Shown here: in pieces, positions 1 through 10,920 of the stretch
How positions within the stretch are numbered: position 1 is the first letter of the stretch
How the letters are laid out: every line of letters starts with the position of its first letter
Position numbers and translations under genes: made by a program
The notes under the pieces: generated by a model
The model's input: only the letters and a program-made list of their open reading frames with translations
The model's database searches: none
Told to the model about the DNA's origin: nothing
Assembly (NCBI GenBank): GCA_037157565.1
Contig: JAZHRO010000056.1
Location: 29,821,501-29,885,500 of the forward strand
Length of the DNA stretch: 64,000 bases
Direction: 5' to 3'
Origin: Thalassia testudinum
Lineage: Eukaryota > Streptophyta > Magnoliopsida > Alismatales > Hydrocharitaceae

Positions 1-1495
1 CACTGACAAATTTCTTTCTACTTTATTTTTTATGACAGGAAAAACAGAAGAAAAACAGGATCTGTGCACACAATGAGCACGAAAAACAATCCAGGTGCAC
101 GTCATCATTCTCTTTAGATTAGGTTTCACTTTCTGCAATTTCCTTTGAAAATTTCTTTGAAAAAAAAAAACCTTTTACTCACTTTCATGAAAAGAACAAA
201 AAATCAAAAAGAGAAAAATCTTTGAAAAAAAATCTAGATTTGGTTTCCTTTCGAATCTAAGTTAGTTTGAAAAGGAAAAAAAGAAAAAAGAGATATTTTA
301 TTTGAATCTTTTGAAAAATTCTTTGCGAAAAAAAAATGTGCAAAAGTTTTGAAAAAAAAAAAAATTTTTGGTGGAAAGCTTAGATTTCAAACTCAAACCT
401 CTTTAAAAAGTTTTTCCACCATCTTTTGATTTTCAGCCAGATTTCAAGTCTGATTTAAAAATTCGATTGCCGAAAAATTAGTAAGCGAAAAATTCTAAAA
501 TTCAGGATAAATGTTCATTTTCAAACCATCTTTCAAATGCTGCCATTCTTTTGAAAAAATTCAAGTATAAAATTTTTAAAAATTCACGAAGTGCATGAGG
601 GTCAGACAGACCTGGATTCAAAATTTTTCAAATTTCAAAAAGCGATTCCGAGTAATATGCGAATCTATTTTGACTAAAAATGGTGGGGTTTGAAAGATGA
701 TCTAATTTGCTTTATTTTCCATATTTTTCCTAAATTTTTGAAGGTTATTTGATATTGTTTCAAAGAAAAGAAATAACTAGGGGTCAAAATTTCAAATCTA
801 ACCATTTGACATTCAAAATTTCCTAAAAATTTGGTTGAAATAGTAAAAATTTCAAAGAAATATTCTCTGGAAATCTAATCGAAAAAGAAATCTACTTGCA
901 AAATTTCATGTTAATTGGATTTCAATTATTGTCAGAGAACAAACATTACTTTTGTGGTCTGTTGAAATAGAACAAACCCTAGAAGTGCATGAAACTTAGG
1001 TTGAATCTTTAGGGTTACAACTTAGAGACCACACTTTGGGCTAACCTAGACTTAATTAAGTCTAGTGCTTAGCCAGTGAGCTTGGTCACCATGAGGGCCA
1101 CTTACCACAAACCCCACTGAAGAAAACGGGTTAAAATCAATTTTAAAGCACGAAATCAACCCGAGTTCATTGTCATACTACTGGGTGTTTTTAACCTCTC
1201 TTGCCAAACTTGGTGAATAAGTCTGCGGGGCAATGTCAAACGACCGTGGCTCAGGGGTTAATGGAACTGGAGGCGTAAGCCAAAGGAAGAACCTTCCCCT
1301 TAGTCCCCTGGTAACCAGACTGGCTGGGTTAACTTGAGAGGCGGGAACCACTTTCAGTCGGTTGAACGATGAACTTCTCTTTAGGAATTCAAACTTCTAA
1401 CGAAAAATCTGGTCACTTGATCCATAAGGACATTTGATTGACAGGACCTTAGCCTTGTCTTGCTTAGCTATATCAACCCAGGGGTTGGGTGGTGT
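1..1495 (+). other. 5' untranslated leader of element A
   Basis: A non-coding A/T-rich stretch with no long ORF, collinear by eye with the leader of element D (about 20260-21399). Shared blocks include the region near 600-1000 and the segment just before gag with the phrase AAAAATCTGGTCA. The PBS should lie a few tens of bases left of position 1. Many A runs and TTTGAAAA words occur in the first 900 bases; nothing else is recognised. Confidence 0.75.
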
Positions 1496-2952
1496 ATGCA
1501 AGGAAGGAGGTCACTTCGACCTCACTTGATTGGACCTTGGGAGCCACTGCCAAGGAGGCGAGTCACCTCGCCCGGACCATCTTCTCCCCCCACTTCTTCT
1601 ACTCCCAGAGCCACCATGGCAAATCCTGGACTTGGACCTAGATCGGGTCAGGATATTGAGAATCTGGACCCCATGGCTTGTTTGGAAGGCTGGGTTGCCG
1701 AATCCGAGGAGCGACATCAGTAGAGCATGGATCATATTTTGATGGCACTTGACAGGATGCAGCACCCGCCACGAGGAGAACAACTACGGGATTTCTATGA
1801 CCCAGCCGTGCAAATCATCGCACCTCTAGTCAGAATTATGGCAGGTGGAGACGCGTTTGAGCTTAAGCCCAACGTGATTGGGTTGATCAGCGCTCATTTC
1901 TACGGGAACTTAAGCGAAGATTCGTTCCAGCACCTTGAGGACCTGAGTCAACTCGCTGAAACGATTCGACCCTGGAATATCGATCTCGGGATTGTTCTAA
2001 TGAAGCTTTTCCTGTTCTCTCTGAGGGACAAAGCTTCATACTGGTTCAAGACTATTGGGAAGCCAATTGGAACCTGGCTGGAATTACGATGTGAATTTTT
2101 CCAAAAGTTCTTCCCAATTGATCGAACAAATGCAATGCGGCGTGCAATCACGACTTTCTCCCAGGGAGCTGGGGAGAAGTTACATGAAGCATGGGACAGA
2201 TTTCATGACCTTCTCCGAAAATGCCTGCATCATGGTATACCCAGATGGCACTTCGCTCAGATTTTTTACCATGGGCTGGATGACACACATCGGTATCTGG
2301 CCGATGCATCCACCGGCGGGAATTTTCTTGATAAGACGAGAATAGCACATTTGAGCTGTTCGAATCATTAGTGGAGAACTCGATGAATAACGCATCCAAG
2401 AACCAGTTCCAGCGGCCTGGTCAGCAGTAGGTTGGTGTCCACGAGGCTTACACTGAGTCTATTCTAGCCAACAAGGATATCATCGTCAAGCAGCTAGATA
2501 GAATAAACTTAATCGAGAAAAAGATTGACTAGATTAGTTATGGTCAATCTAACTTGAGCTCTACCGCTGCAAGACCCTCGTATACACCTCGAGCCCCTCC
2601 TGCTTGAGTTAATATACTCACTCGGGATGCATCTTCTCCGTATTTATGAGATCTCGCATATCAAGATCCCATAAATAATCCAGATCTGGTACCTTACGAC
2701 CAAGGTTACACATCACCCGTAGATTATAATGTGTATCCCCTTGACGGATATACGTCTCAGACATCTTCGGCCTACGAGGATGTTAGTGCCATCCAAGGAT
2801 ATAGGCGTAATAACCCGTATTCAGAGACGTATAACCCTAGTTGGCGCTAGCATCCGAACTTCTCCTGGTCTGGTAATTCAAAGAGACCACATCAAGATCC
2901 ACACTACTAGACCAGGCAATACGGGAGTGCATACAACACATACCCTAGGCAG
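1496..2952 (+). pseudogene. gag: gag of element A, N-terminal and central part, broken
   Basis: Gag forms the particle that packages element RNA. The first ATG in the conserved frame is at 1496 (MQGRR), which element D also has; a second candidate is MANPG at 1616. The stretch 1727-2329 carries the retrotransposon-gag core, with MKLFLFSLRD, a W-F-K segment, GTW, FFPIDR and an LLRKCLHHG block. Breaks: TAG at 1721, a frameshift near 2330, stops at 2428, 2848 and 2908. The later part (2740-2950) shows YNPSWR-stop-HPNFSW, the Athila/Tat gag tail motif. A solo LTR splits the gene after 2952. The family call is firm; the start codon is uncertain. Confidence 0.88.
2948..2952. repeat. Target-site duplication GGCAG, left copy (S1)
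   Basis: Five bases directly before the LTR start TGATTG, repeated at 5125-5129 directly after the LTR end. Five-base duplications are usual for Ty3/gypsy integrase. Confidence 0.95.
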
Positions 2953-4080
2953 TGATTGTGCAGCAATCATAGGTCTTAATTGACCTAGATTAGGCTAGAA
3001 CTTAGCAAAAGTTAGGGAAATTCATGCACGCATAAGCATTATCTGCATCTTTATTGCTTTACTTTAGTTATGCATAAAATATGTTATAATGTGCTGATTA
3101 AGTACATTATGTCGATTGCAGGCAATAAGCAGATCGGGAGCTGGATCTGGAATAGGATCTGAAGCTGGATCTAGAATAACGGGAGTTATAGTAGAGCTGG
3201 AGTAGAAGGCTTAGTTTAGATATAGGAACAATAATGCAAGGGGGTTGAAGGTTTGCTATTCAAGTAGGTAGGAATAAAGCAGTAAAATGTGAAGAGCTTA
3301 GGTCCATCCTAGGCTTAGGGTAGCCTAGAGACTTCCCCAAGCCTTAGCCACCCTAAATTAGGTCACAACACCCTAGGTAGCCCTCAAACCCTAGTTCCAA
3401 CCCTAATCTAGACGTCCAGGACCCTTAGCCACCTCTTGCACACCTTAAACCCACTTTTGCAGTGTTATTGGACATCCAGACATATTGTCAGACGTCCACT
3501 TTCTGCAGAATACCCAAAATAGTGACTTCCCCCGGACTCAAATTTGATGTCCAGAACTAAAGTCTGGACTTCTGATTTTCGAGTATAAGTCATCTGACCA
3601 CATTATTGGATGTCTGGTACTGGTCTCCAGCCCTTGTTTTGAGATTGAAGTCTTGATGTTGGATCTCTAGCTCCCTAGACCTAACCCCAACCCCATAGGA
3701 ACCTAAATTAAGGTGTCCTAACCCTAGTACATCACCTCTAGACCTACCTAAGGACCTAATTAGGTCCTCACCAAACGCAATTGACTTAGATCAAAGTCAA
3801 TTACCTTCACCTAAGTCAACTGGACCCATTGAGTCCAATTGAGCTTAGATCTCAACCTACACAAGTTCAATTGGACTTGGTGAGAGTCCAGTTGACCTAA
3901 ACCCAACCTAATTGAGTTATTTCACTCTCAATTAGGTTCACACTCATTCAATTAAACTTAGGTTAAGTTTAATTGCATTTTCCCCTTAGCAATTAGTGTT
4001 TGTAACCCTAATTCAAGACCTACACCTACCCAAACCCCTTAGGACCTAACCTAAGCCACCTAGGCATATAGAGCATGACC

Positions 4081-4104
4081 ACACACACACACACACACAC
4101 ACAC
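4081..4104 (+). repeat. (AC)12 microsatellite inside S1
   Basis: Twelve AC units in a row in the LTR; the related LTR at 16950 has a shorter CA run at the same place, so the array is a polymorphic part of U3. Confidence 0.95.
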
Positions 4105-4299
4105 CCATTCACACACTCACACTTCTCGAGTTCTGTAGAACTCTCTTTGAAGTGGCGCCACCTCCTGGTTGCCAAAATTAGCAACCAAGAGGCATTCAAA
4201 TTGAGATCCATAATTTTTGGATTTCATAACCACTTGGCCTGCCACTCTTGGACTCTCTCTAGAGAGTTCCACACCTCTCTAGAGAGAAGCCATTGGGTC

Positions 4300-4308
4300 T
4301 ATAAAAAG
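4300..4308 (+). promoter_or_regulatory. TATA box of LTR S1
   Basis: TATAAAAAG followed by ACCCCATGGGC; the same block occurs in the A 3' LTR (17152) and in inverted form in S4 (35457-35465). This is the likely Pol II core promoter that separates U3 from R. Confidence 0.75.
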
Positions 4309-5124
4309 ACCCCATGGGCGGCCAAGTGACCCCATTCACTTCCTTGGCAAATTCACACTCTTGACTCCATTGGTGCCATCCACGCCCACTTCCACTTAGC
4401 TAGCCACTCCACCTCCACGGGCTCACTACCACCACCATGGAGGACATCATGCTGGGATGATGGATCACTCCTCCCTCTCTCCAAGGGTCGACCTAAGCTT
4501 CATTGGCCGCCCCTCATTCTCCTCCCGACCATTCCAATGCCACCGGGGACCACCCCTGAATGCCCTTTATTCTGCTTAATTTAGTCTATGATCTCCATAA
4601 TTTTTACTGCTTCATTACTGCTTAGTAGCATAGTCTTAACTCCCCCCTCAACGATGCATGCAAAATCCCCCCATTGATTCTTGTATGAAGTCATTTTCTG
4701 GTAGCTAGATTTCCATTTCAAGCATTTATGTACAAGCTTTCTTCTACAGCTCTTGTTGCAAACAACTCTCCAATGAAATGAATGAAAAATGCTTTTATAT
4801 ATATATCTCCATGTTGTGAAATCACCATGAGCTTATTGATTGCAATCATATTTGCTTGATTCAAGTTGCCTGTTTCTAACGCCTAATATTCTTGCAACTA
4901 GGCATGTCGTACTTAAATACGTAATAATCATGAACCGGCATGCGATTCTAAATAAAGTAGAGCAATAGAAGATCAATTTCAGAAGTAAACAAATGCCTTC
5001 TAGAGATGAACGACAGGGACTCAAGTCTCGTTATTTTTAGAAAATAATATCTTTGTTGGATCGTATTTCGCAACTATACTACGACGCTTTTCCTATCAAA
5101 ACGCGGGATACAACCTTCTCAACA

Positions 5125-5129
5125 GGCAG
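5125..5129. repeat. Target-site duplication GGCAG, right copy (S1)
   Basis: Matches 2948-2952; gag sequence resumes here. Confidence 0.95.
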
Positions 5130-5611
5130 CAGCCATTCCCGTCTCAGTAGTAGCAACCCCACTCTTTATACCAGCCATTGCACCAAGCTGCCAACCACCC
5201 TCCAAAGCAGGCTGACCCGTTAGAGGCACTGAAAGAGGAGCTGCAAGAATAAATGAGGAAATCAACACAAGATAGCTTGTAGATTATGATGGCGATGGTT
5301 GATTTGATACAGACCATACAGAACATGCAGAACCAGCTGTTGCAGGAGCATAGGACTCAGGGAGCCTTGTGCTCCCAACCCGTCCCGAAACCTCGATATG
5401 TGCAGAATCAGGGCGCCTTGCCTAGGTTTCAGGAACCGTAGGGATAGGCACATGCCATACTACAGGCACCTCCTGCACCACCCGGTTACGCACAAGGCCA
5501 GCCGCCTTTGTAGAACCCCGCGTATTCTGCCCCTTCCGCTCCCCCACCACCTCATGGACAGCAAGCTGATGCACATGCTGTCTCTTTGAGGAGTGGAAGG
5601 AAGACATTAGA

Positions 5612-5616
5612 CCCAC
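5612..5616. repeat. Target-site duplication CCCAC, left copy (S2)
   Basis: Directly before the S2 edge TGATGCGG; repeated at 9718-9722. Confidence 0.93.
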
Positions 5617-6085
5617 TGATGCGGTGGCTTCCACTCAACTCAGTATTAAGTTAAATTTACTTAATTAAGAGTAGAAAAAGTCACTTAGGTTAACTCAAAA
5701 TTGTGTCGATTGTTTAGTATAGGGTCGAATTAACCTAACATTTAGAAATCTTTACTGGTTGAGTCCAGGTCGTTCGCTGGGAGGTATGATTTTTTCTAAA
5801 TTCACCAATTTTCTTTTATTTTCTTTATAAGTTTAGGAGGTATAACTAAGTTGATTTTAAGACATGAATTTTGCCAAAATATTAATTAAAATGAAGTAAT
5901 ATGTAAAATCCCATAAGAGAACATATTTACTCAAAATGATCTACTTTATTAACATGTAAACATGTTAGTTTTCCAATTTTATTTCAAAAGAAATTAAGGC
6001 AATAAGAGTTCTTTTATTAAAACATGCCTTATTACAATTAAGAACAAAAAGTAATTAAAATGATGCAAGAAAAATAATATCCTTT

Positions 6086-6295
6086 CTTTACTTCTTCAGC
6101 CTCTCTCTTCTTCTCCTTTATTTTTATTCTCTCTTTCTTCTGTTCTGTTCTTGCCTTCTTCTTCTCTTCCTGCCTCTTATTCTCTTCCACTCTTTACTTC
6201 TTCAGCCTCTCTCTTCTTCTCCTTTATTTTTATTCTCTCTTTCTTCTATTTTGTTCTTGCCTTCTTCTCTTCCAGCCTCTTATTCTCTTCCCCTT
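6086..6295. repeat. 106-bp pyrimidine-rich tandem duplication in S2
   Basis: Two near-identical 106-base units, each starting CTTTACTTCTTCAGCC at 6086 and 6192. The transcript strand is GA-rich here; other LTRs of this type have a GA-rich tract in the same relative place (for example 63357-63530 in J). Confidence 0.9.
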
Positions 6296-6784
6296 AGTCT
6301 TCTTCTTCCTTAGTGCCTTAGTAGTGCCTGTTCTACTTTCATTCCTTTGCTTTCTTAGCCTTCAGTTCAACACTTAGCATTTAACCATCGGCTCTTCTTT
6401 TCCTTAAGCTTTCTTTTGAATCAACAGTTGAACTGGGTTTTTTTACTTTTTAACCAAAAATTATTTCATTTGTGGCGAGGTCCTTTCGAGGATACACAAC
6501 ACCCTAAGACCAGGGTGGGACCAGACCCTACTCGGTCCTCGACTGATTACAGTTAAGTTTGATTTCGATTTATTTCATTTGATTCATAGTTTCGAACCAA
6601 TCCGGCTCAACCTGGCCTCCCAGGCCTCGCCCTCCCAGGGCCACACTCGCTCACGCCCACTCGGGAGCACACCTATAGGCACACATGCCTGCACACACAC
6701 ACACATATGCTTAGAATGCCAGATAATCAGATCGGTAACCTGTGCGCCGAGCGTTGATGACTGAAGGGTTGGGGTAACAAATCA

Positions 6785-6827
6785 TTTTTATTCCCAGGCA
6801 AGCACTCAGAAACTGACGATGTGGGAC
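6785..6827 (-). promoter_or_regulatory. USE-like element plus TATA-like box in S2
   Basis: On the minus strand GTCCCACATCG (6827-6817) exactly fits the plant snRNA upstream element RTCCCACATCG. After 24 bases comes AATAAAAA (6792-6785), a weak TATA-like run. The same pair with a better TATA is present in four other LTRs here. Confidence 0.6.
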
Positions 6828-8942
6828 TATGTTAACCCCTTCTAGACCCAACTTCAACCGATCATATCTCCCAGCTCAGAGCTCCGTTTCAAGTGATTTA
6901 AAGTTTGTTGGAAAGCTCTAAGGTTACTATATAGGATTGCAGGGTCAATTTAGAGATAAGAAAATATTTTCCTCTTCAATTTGAAGAGTGAAATCAAGGG
7001 GTTCCTACGGGTTATTTATGCCTGGAAATAGAAATTAATGTCACAGAGTCCTTAGATGGACTTTTGTCTCTCATTTAAAGGTCTGAATAGGTTCTACAGG
7101 TTATTCCGTAGCTGCTAGAGTAGTCTTGAAGCTCACAAGACCTTCAGGAGCAACAGAGAAGCTCAAAGCTTCTCTAAAAGCTTTAGAGTTCAAAATTTTC
7201 AGACTGAAATAGGTGTACAGGCATAGAGAAATATTACTGATCGATTTAGACAAGTTCTAAGGGTTATAACAGATTGATTTGTGTAGGATTTCATCTCAAA
7301 TTTCATCAAAATGCCACTGCTGTTAGTTTGGGTTCAAAAATAACCCAAATTGACAGAATTTGAATTCTCACTAAATTATTTAGGTTTGACCTCACTTTAT
7401 TCCCTCTCAGATCATTCAACAAGATCCCAAAAACAATTTAATCTCATCAATTCCTCAGATTGAGCTCAGAACTCCATAATCAAACTCAGTTTGATTGTGA
7501 AGGTACAAAAATTTGACTTTCTATTCAAAGCTTTTCCACAGGCAATGAAAACCTAAAATCAAGTTCTTTCAACATCAGGAATTTGCTCAACCTCTTAGAT
7601 AGGTATTCTAACTAATATTTCTAGGGTTACAAGCTTGCCGCCTGAGCTTCAAAATGTGTTTGTTCGTTAGAGGATTCTATGAGTTGTGACAGTGATTGGA
7701 TCACAGAAATGAACCCAGGGATCAACAATGATGATTCCAGACTTCTTAAATAGGACTAGAACCTATCTGTCACTCATCTCCAACTCTGCCGGAGTTGTAG
7801 AAGATGAAGATCTATCTACGGCTCCAATGGCTAAATCCTCAATTGAACATCTACAAATTAATCAATGATCATTAAATCATTGATCTGGAGCTTCTCAATA
7901 AATTCTAAAGGCTGAAGCTCAAGAATGGCTCGCCAGAGCTCGCCGGAGCTCCAGTGAGTCCAGAAAATATGTAAACTGTGTACATATTGTTTAAACATGT
8001 CATTTTTAATCTAAAACGGATCTTAAGGTTGCAAGGAACCTCAGAATCACATTTAATTCTTCATTTGTCTCTTTATATGTAAGATTTGACAGTGAATTTA
8101 TTTTCTTAAAGGATCTGAGTGGTTAAAGCTCAGGACCTATTTTACCACTCAATTGAGTGGTTAAAATAAGTCAACAAGTGTTTATGGTCATAAATATATA
8201 TTTAATTTAGGATTTGAACTGCTCTTGAGCCGCCATTGACAGTGAGCTCAGGAGCTTAATTAAGATTGGGCGTTTAATTTATATGTGATATTTGTATATA
8301 TTATAGTGTCGATTAGGGTCCATAAGTGATGGATAGATGATGATAGGCCCAGTGAAGGTGAAATTAGCTCGACTACTATCGCCATGGACAGTGACAGTAG
8401 TCGGTGGAGGTGAAATTGATTTAGGCGATTAGGTGATTCAATTAATGATTAAGTGGATTAGAAATGATCGTGGAAGATAAAGGAAGGTGGACAGTGAGTT
8501 AAAAAGACAAGATTAAGTCTCTGGCAAACTCAAGGAGTTCGTCAGAGTCGAAGAAGATGACACTGAAATTCTAAAATTACATCTAATTTAACTATCTAAC
8601 TACGCTAACCTACTCCTACTCCTACTCCTAATCTACTGTTACCTAGACGAAAGGGGTCAATAGGGTTCCGCCGAAGTCTCTTGGCGGATGACGAAATCAG
8701 AGGGTGAAAAGAAGAATCTCTAGTGGGCGGATGTGTGTGGAAGCAGAGGATTCCTTGGGTCGGTGACTATGTCAGAGACGTGACAGACCATGGCAGATCT
8801 CCTCGGCTGATCATAATGAATGGAGGAAGTCAGAAAGTGGGATGGAAAGTCGTCGGAGTTGCAGATGAATAGCCTATTGGATCAGATCAGTGTTAGAAGA
8901 GGGAAGGGAGACAACTTGAGTGAAATCAGATGGGTAAGGGGG

Positions 8943-8950
8943 TATTTATA
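8943..8950 (-). promoter_or_regulatory. TATA box of LTR S2
   Basis: TATAAATA on the minus strand, about 770 bases inside the 5' end of the LTR, similar in position to the TATA boxes of the other LTRs. Confidence 0.55.
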
Positions 8951-9717
8951 GTAGTTGGCAGCAAAGAGAATGGCGGGGTCTGACCGAAGAAGGAGCTTGA
9001 GGAGCTTAACCTCCGACGTCATCTCTGACGACGGTGAGGTTATCTCCCACTGGAAATTAGGATTTTAGGTTAATCCAGACCGGTGGATGAAGAGAAGGTG
9101 GTGAGCGCAAGCTGCAAGAGCTTAGACAAAGAAGGTTGTTGTCGGCAGGGTGGTGATCATGCGGTGGCGTGACTCTTCGTCGCCAGCCATTCATTCGGCT
9201 GAAGAAAAGGAAGAAGAAGAAAAGGGACTTAAATGTAATAAAACTTAAGGACCTATGTGAGAAATAAGGACCCAATTGTAATGAATATTAAGGACCAAAA
9301 TGTTAACCCAGGTTTTGAAGGTTTATTTTAATTTAGATCTTTTTCAACTTTTTATGTATGTTAGTAAATAAGGTAAATATTATGTTTTCACCTTGAATTT
9401 ACATTTTTGACCTTTTTAGATTAATTTATTTGATTAAGTAAAATCACATAAGTTATTATATACTTAGGTTTATATTATATTCAAATTACTTAACTTGTTA
9501 ATTCAGGGAATGATTAATAGGATTTTGAGTCCAATTATTATCTAGATTATTAATAATGTTAATTGAATGATAAAATGCCATTTTAAACTTATTTTAAGGT
9601 CCTTTACTAAATATCCCTTATTTCATAATTAACCCTTATATGTTCATAACCTTAGCTAATTAACTAGGAAGACTAGTTAATTAGGGGTAATTAGAGATCA
9701 TGATGAGTGTCTCATCA

Positions 9718-9722
9718 CCCAC
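9718..9722. repeat. Target-site duplication CCCAC, right copy (S2)
   Basis: Directly after the S2 edge CTCATCA; element A resumes with sequence equivalent to D near 23345. Confidence 0.93.
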
Positions 9723-10644
9723 CACTTAGGCAGGCGGGTCCTGATTTTTCCCACGCTTCGCTGCAGGTGGGTTCGACTCCTTCATCATCCTAGGAGTCAC
9801 CTGCGGTAGATAAGGATAAGAGGCCACTCAACCCTGAGATTCCCATCCCTTTTCCTAAGACTCTGACACGAAATGCAGTACAGAAAAAGGACACACGGAA
9901 TTTTGAGGACTTGAAATCGATGTTCAAGGAAGTACATATTTTTAGGGCCCCCTCCTCGAGGCAATCAACCACATTCCCGCTGTTGCTAGGTTCTTCAAGG
10001 ACTATTGTACCCCAAAGTGACAGTTGAGAATTAGACGACAGGCATTACTGTCGAAAGAGGCTAGCACCGTGATTCTAGCTGACCTACCACCGAAAAAGAA
10101 AGACCTTGGTACCCCACTCATATCTTGCTTCTTGCAGGACTCTCCATTTGATCGGGCCCTTCTAGATCTGGGTTTGTCCATCAACCTAACTCCCACTGCC
10201 GTATTTGATCAATTTCAATTTGGGGCGTTGAAGCCCACCTCGATCACGATTCAGCTGGCTGACAGATTAGTCAAAACACCGAGGGGGGTGGTTGAGAACG
10301 TGATCGTGAAAGTCCACAGGTTCTGCTTTCTCGCAGATTTTTTTGTTCTCGATATGGAAGTTCCTCTTAATCTCCGAGATGCACCAATTATTTTTGGTCG
10401 CCCATTTCTGGTGACAGCCCGAGCAAACATTGATTGTGCATTTGGGTGTATGGAGATAGCCCTAGGCAATGAGAGACTTCGACTTGACATATTTAGGGCA
10501 GCAAAGAACTTCGACTATGATCGAATAGAGGAGGATGGTGAAGACGAAGAATCGGCATACTGTGGCAACATTGGGCTCCTTTGTGATGACCCAATGTCTC
10601 ATTTGTCTAACACTATCAGGGTTCTTGGACCTCGATCCACATGA
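9723..10644 (+). pseudogene. pol: Protease region of element A pol, broken
   Basis: An aspartic protease domain that would cut the polyprotein. The open part, 10024-10644 (206 codons), shows FDRALLDLGLSINL, where group members normally have DLGAS, so the residue next to the catalytic pocket is changed. It is followed by PTSITIQLADR, VIVKV, DFFVLDMEV and FGRPFL, the usual order of this protease. The part before 10024 matches D at 23345-23640 but has stops. An acidic linker follows towards RT. Confidence 0.88.
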
Positions 10645-10920
10645 GATTGAAACCACTGCACTACACATATCTCCTCAAGGATCTGATCGTTTAGGGTGTG
10701 CTTCTGACCATAGCACCCCAGAATCCAGTTATCCCGATCCATACATTACTGAAGCGCTCCTGTTGTTGATAGACGTGACTACAGCCAACGGGTTTCCCGT
10801 TAATGCAATCACAGCCGATTATTCCACAGGGAGCAATTCAGGGGAATTCACGTACACATGGATCAGCAGATTCCCACCCTCGATTCTGCTCCTCCCACTC
10901 TCATTTCTGACTTTGACCCA

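Larger units (their letters stand above)
2953..5124 (+). mobile_element. Solo LTR S1 (family A), 2172 bp, in gag of element A
   Basis: It begins TGATTG and ends AACA, and the 5-bp sequence GGCAG sits on both sides (2948-2952 and 5125-5129). Gag reads on across it when compared with element D, so the insertion edges are exact. The LTR matches the 3' LTR of A at 15789 over most of its length: hairpin start, GACGTC-rich U3, TATA box at 4300 and a CTATACTACGACG-like end. There is no internal region, so it is a solo LTR left by LTR-LTR recombination. Confidence 0.95.
5125..5616 (+). pseudogene. gag: gag of element A, C-terminal part, broken
   Basis: It continues gag after S1. Reading resumes with a P/Q-rich stretch, then an ALKEELQE segment and a QNMQNQLLQEH segment, and finally SLRSGRKT, equivalent to the TLRSGR/K motif that ends gag in this group. 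Several in-frame stops are present (for example near 5150 and 5250). At 5617 the solo LTR S2 interrupts the join between gag and protease. Confidence 0.8.
5617..9717 (-). mobile_element. Solo LTR S2, 4101 bp, minus strand, between gag and protease of A
   Basis: Read on the minus strand it starts TGATGAGACACTCATCA (9717-9701) and ends GCCACCGCATCA at 5617. CCCAC flanks both sides (5612-5616, 9718-9722), and the gag-protease reading of element D continues across it. It has no PBS, polypurine tract or coding domain, so I read it as a solo LTR, long for this window (others 1.6-2.7 kb). A TATA box lies at 8943-8950 and a USE-TATA module at 6785-6827. A complete non-coding mini-element is a weaker alternative. 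Confidence 0.88.

Noticed and set aside
4796..4808. TATATATATA run as a promoter
   Set aside because: A short AT repeat near the 3' side of S1; the TATAAAAAG box at 4300 is conserved between copies, this run varies in length.
10002..10490. Minus-strand ORFs across the protease of A, and similar ones at 23587-24189
   Set aside because: Shadows of the plus-strand protease frame; the 200-codon one is only the reverse of a conserved domain.
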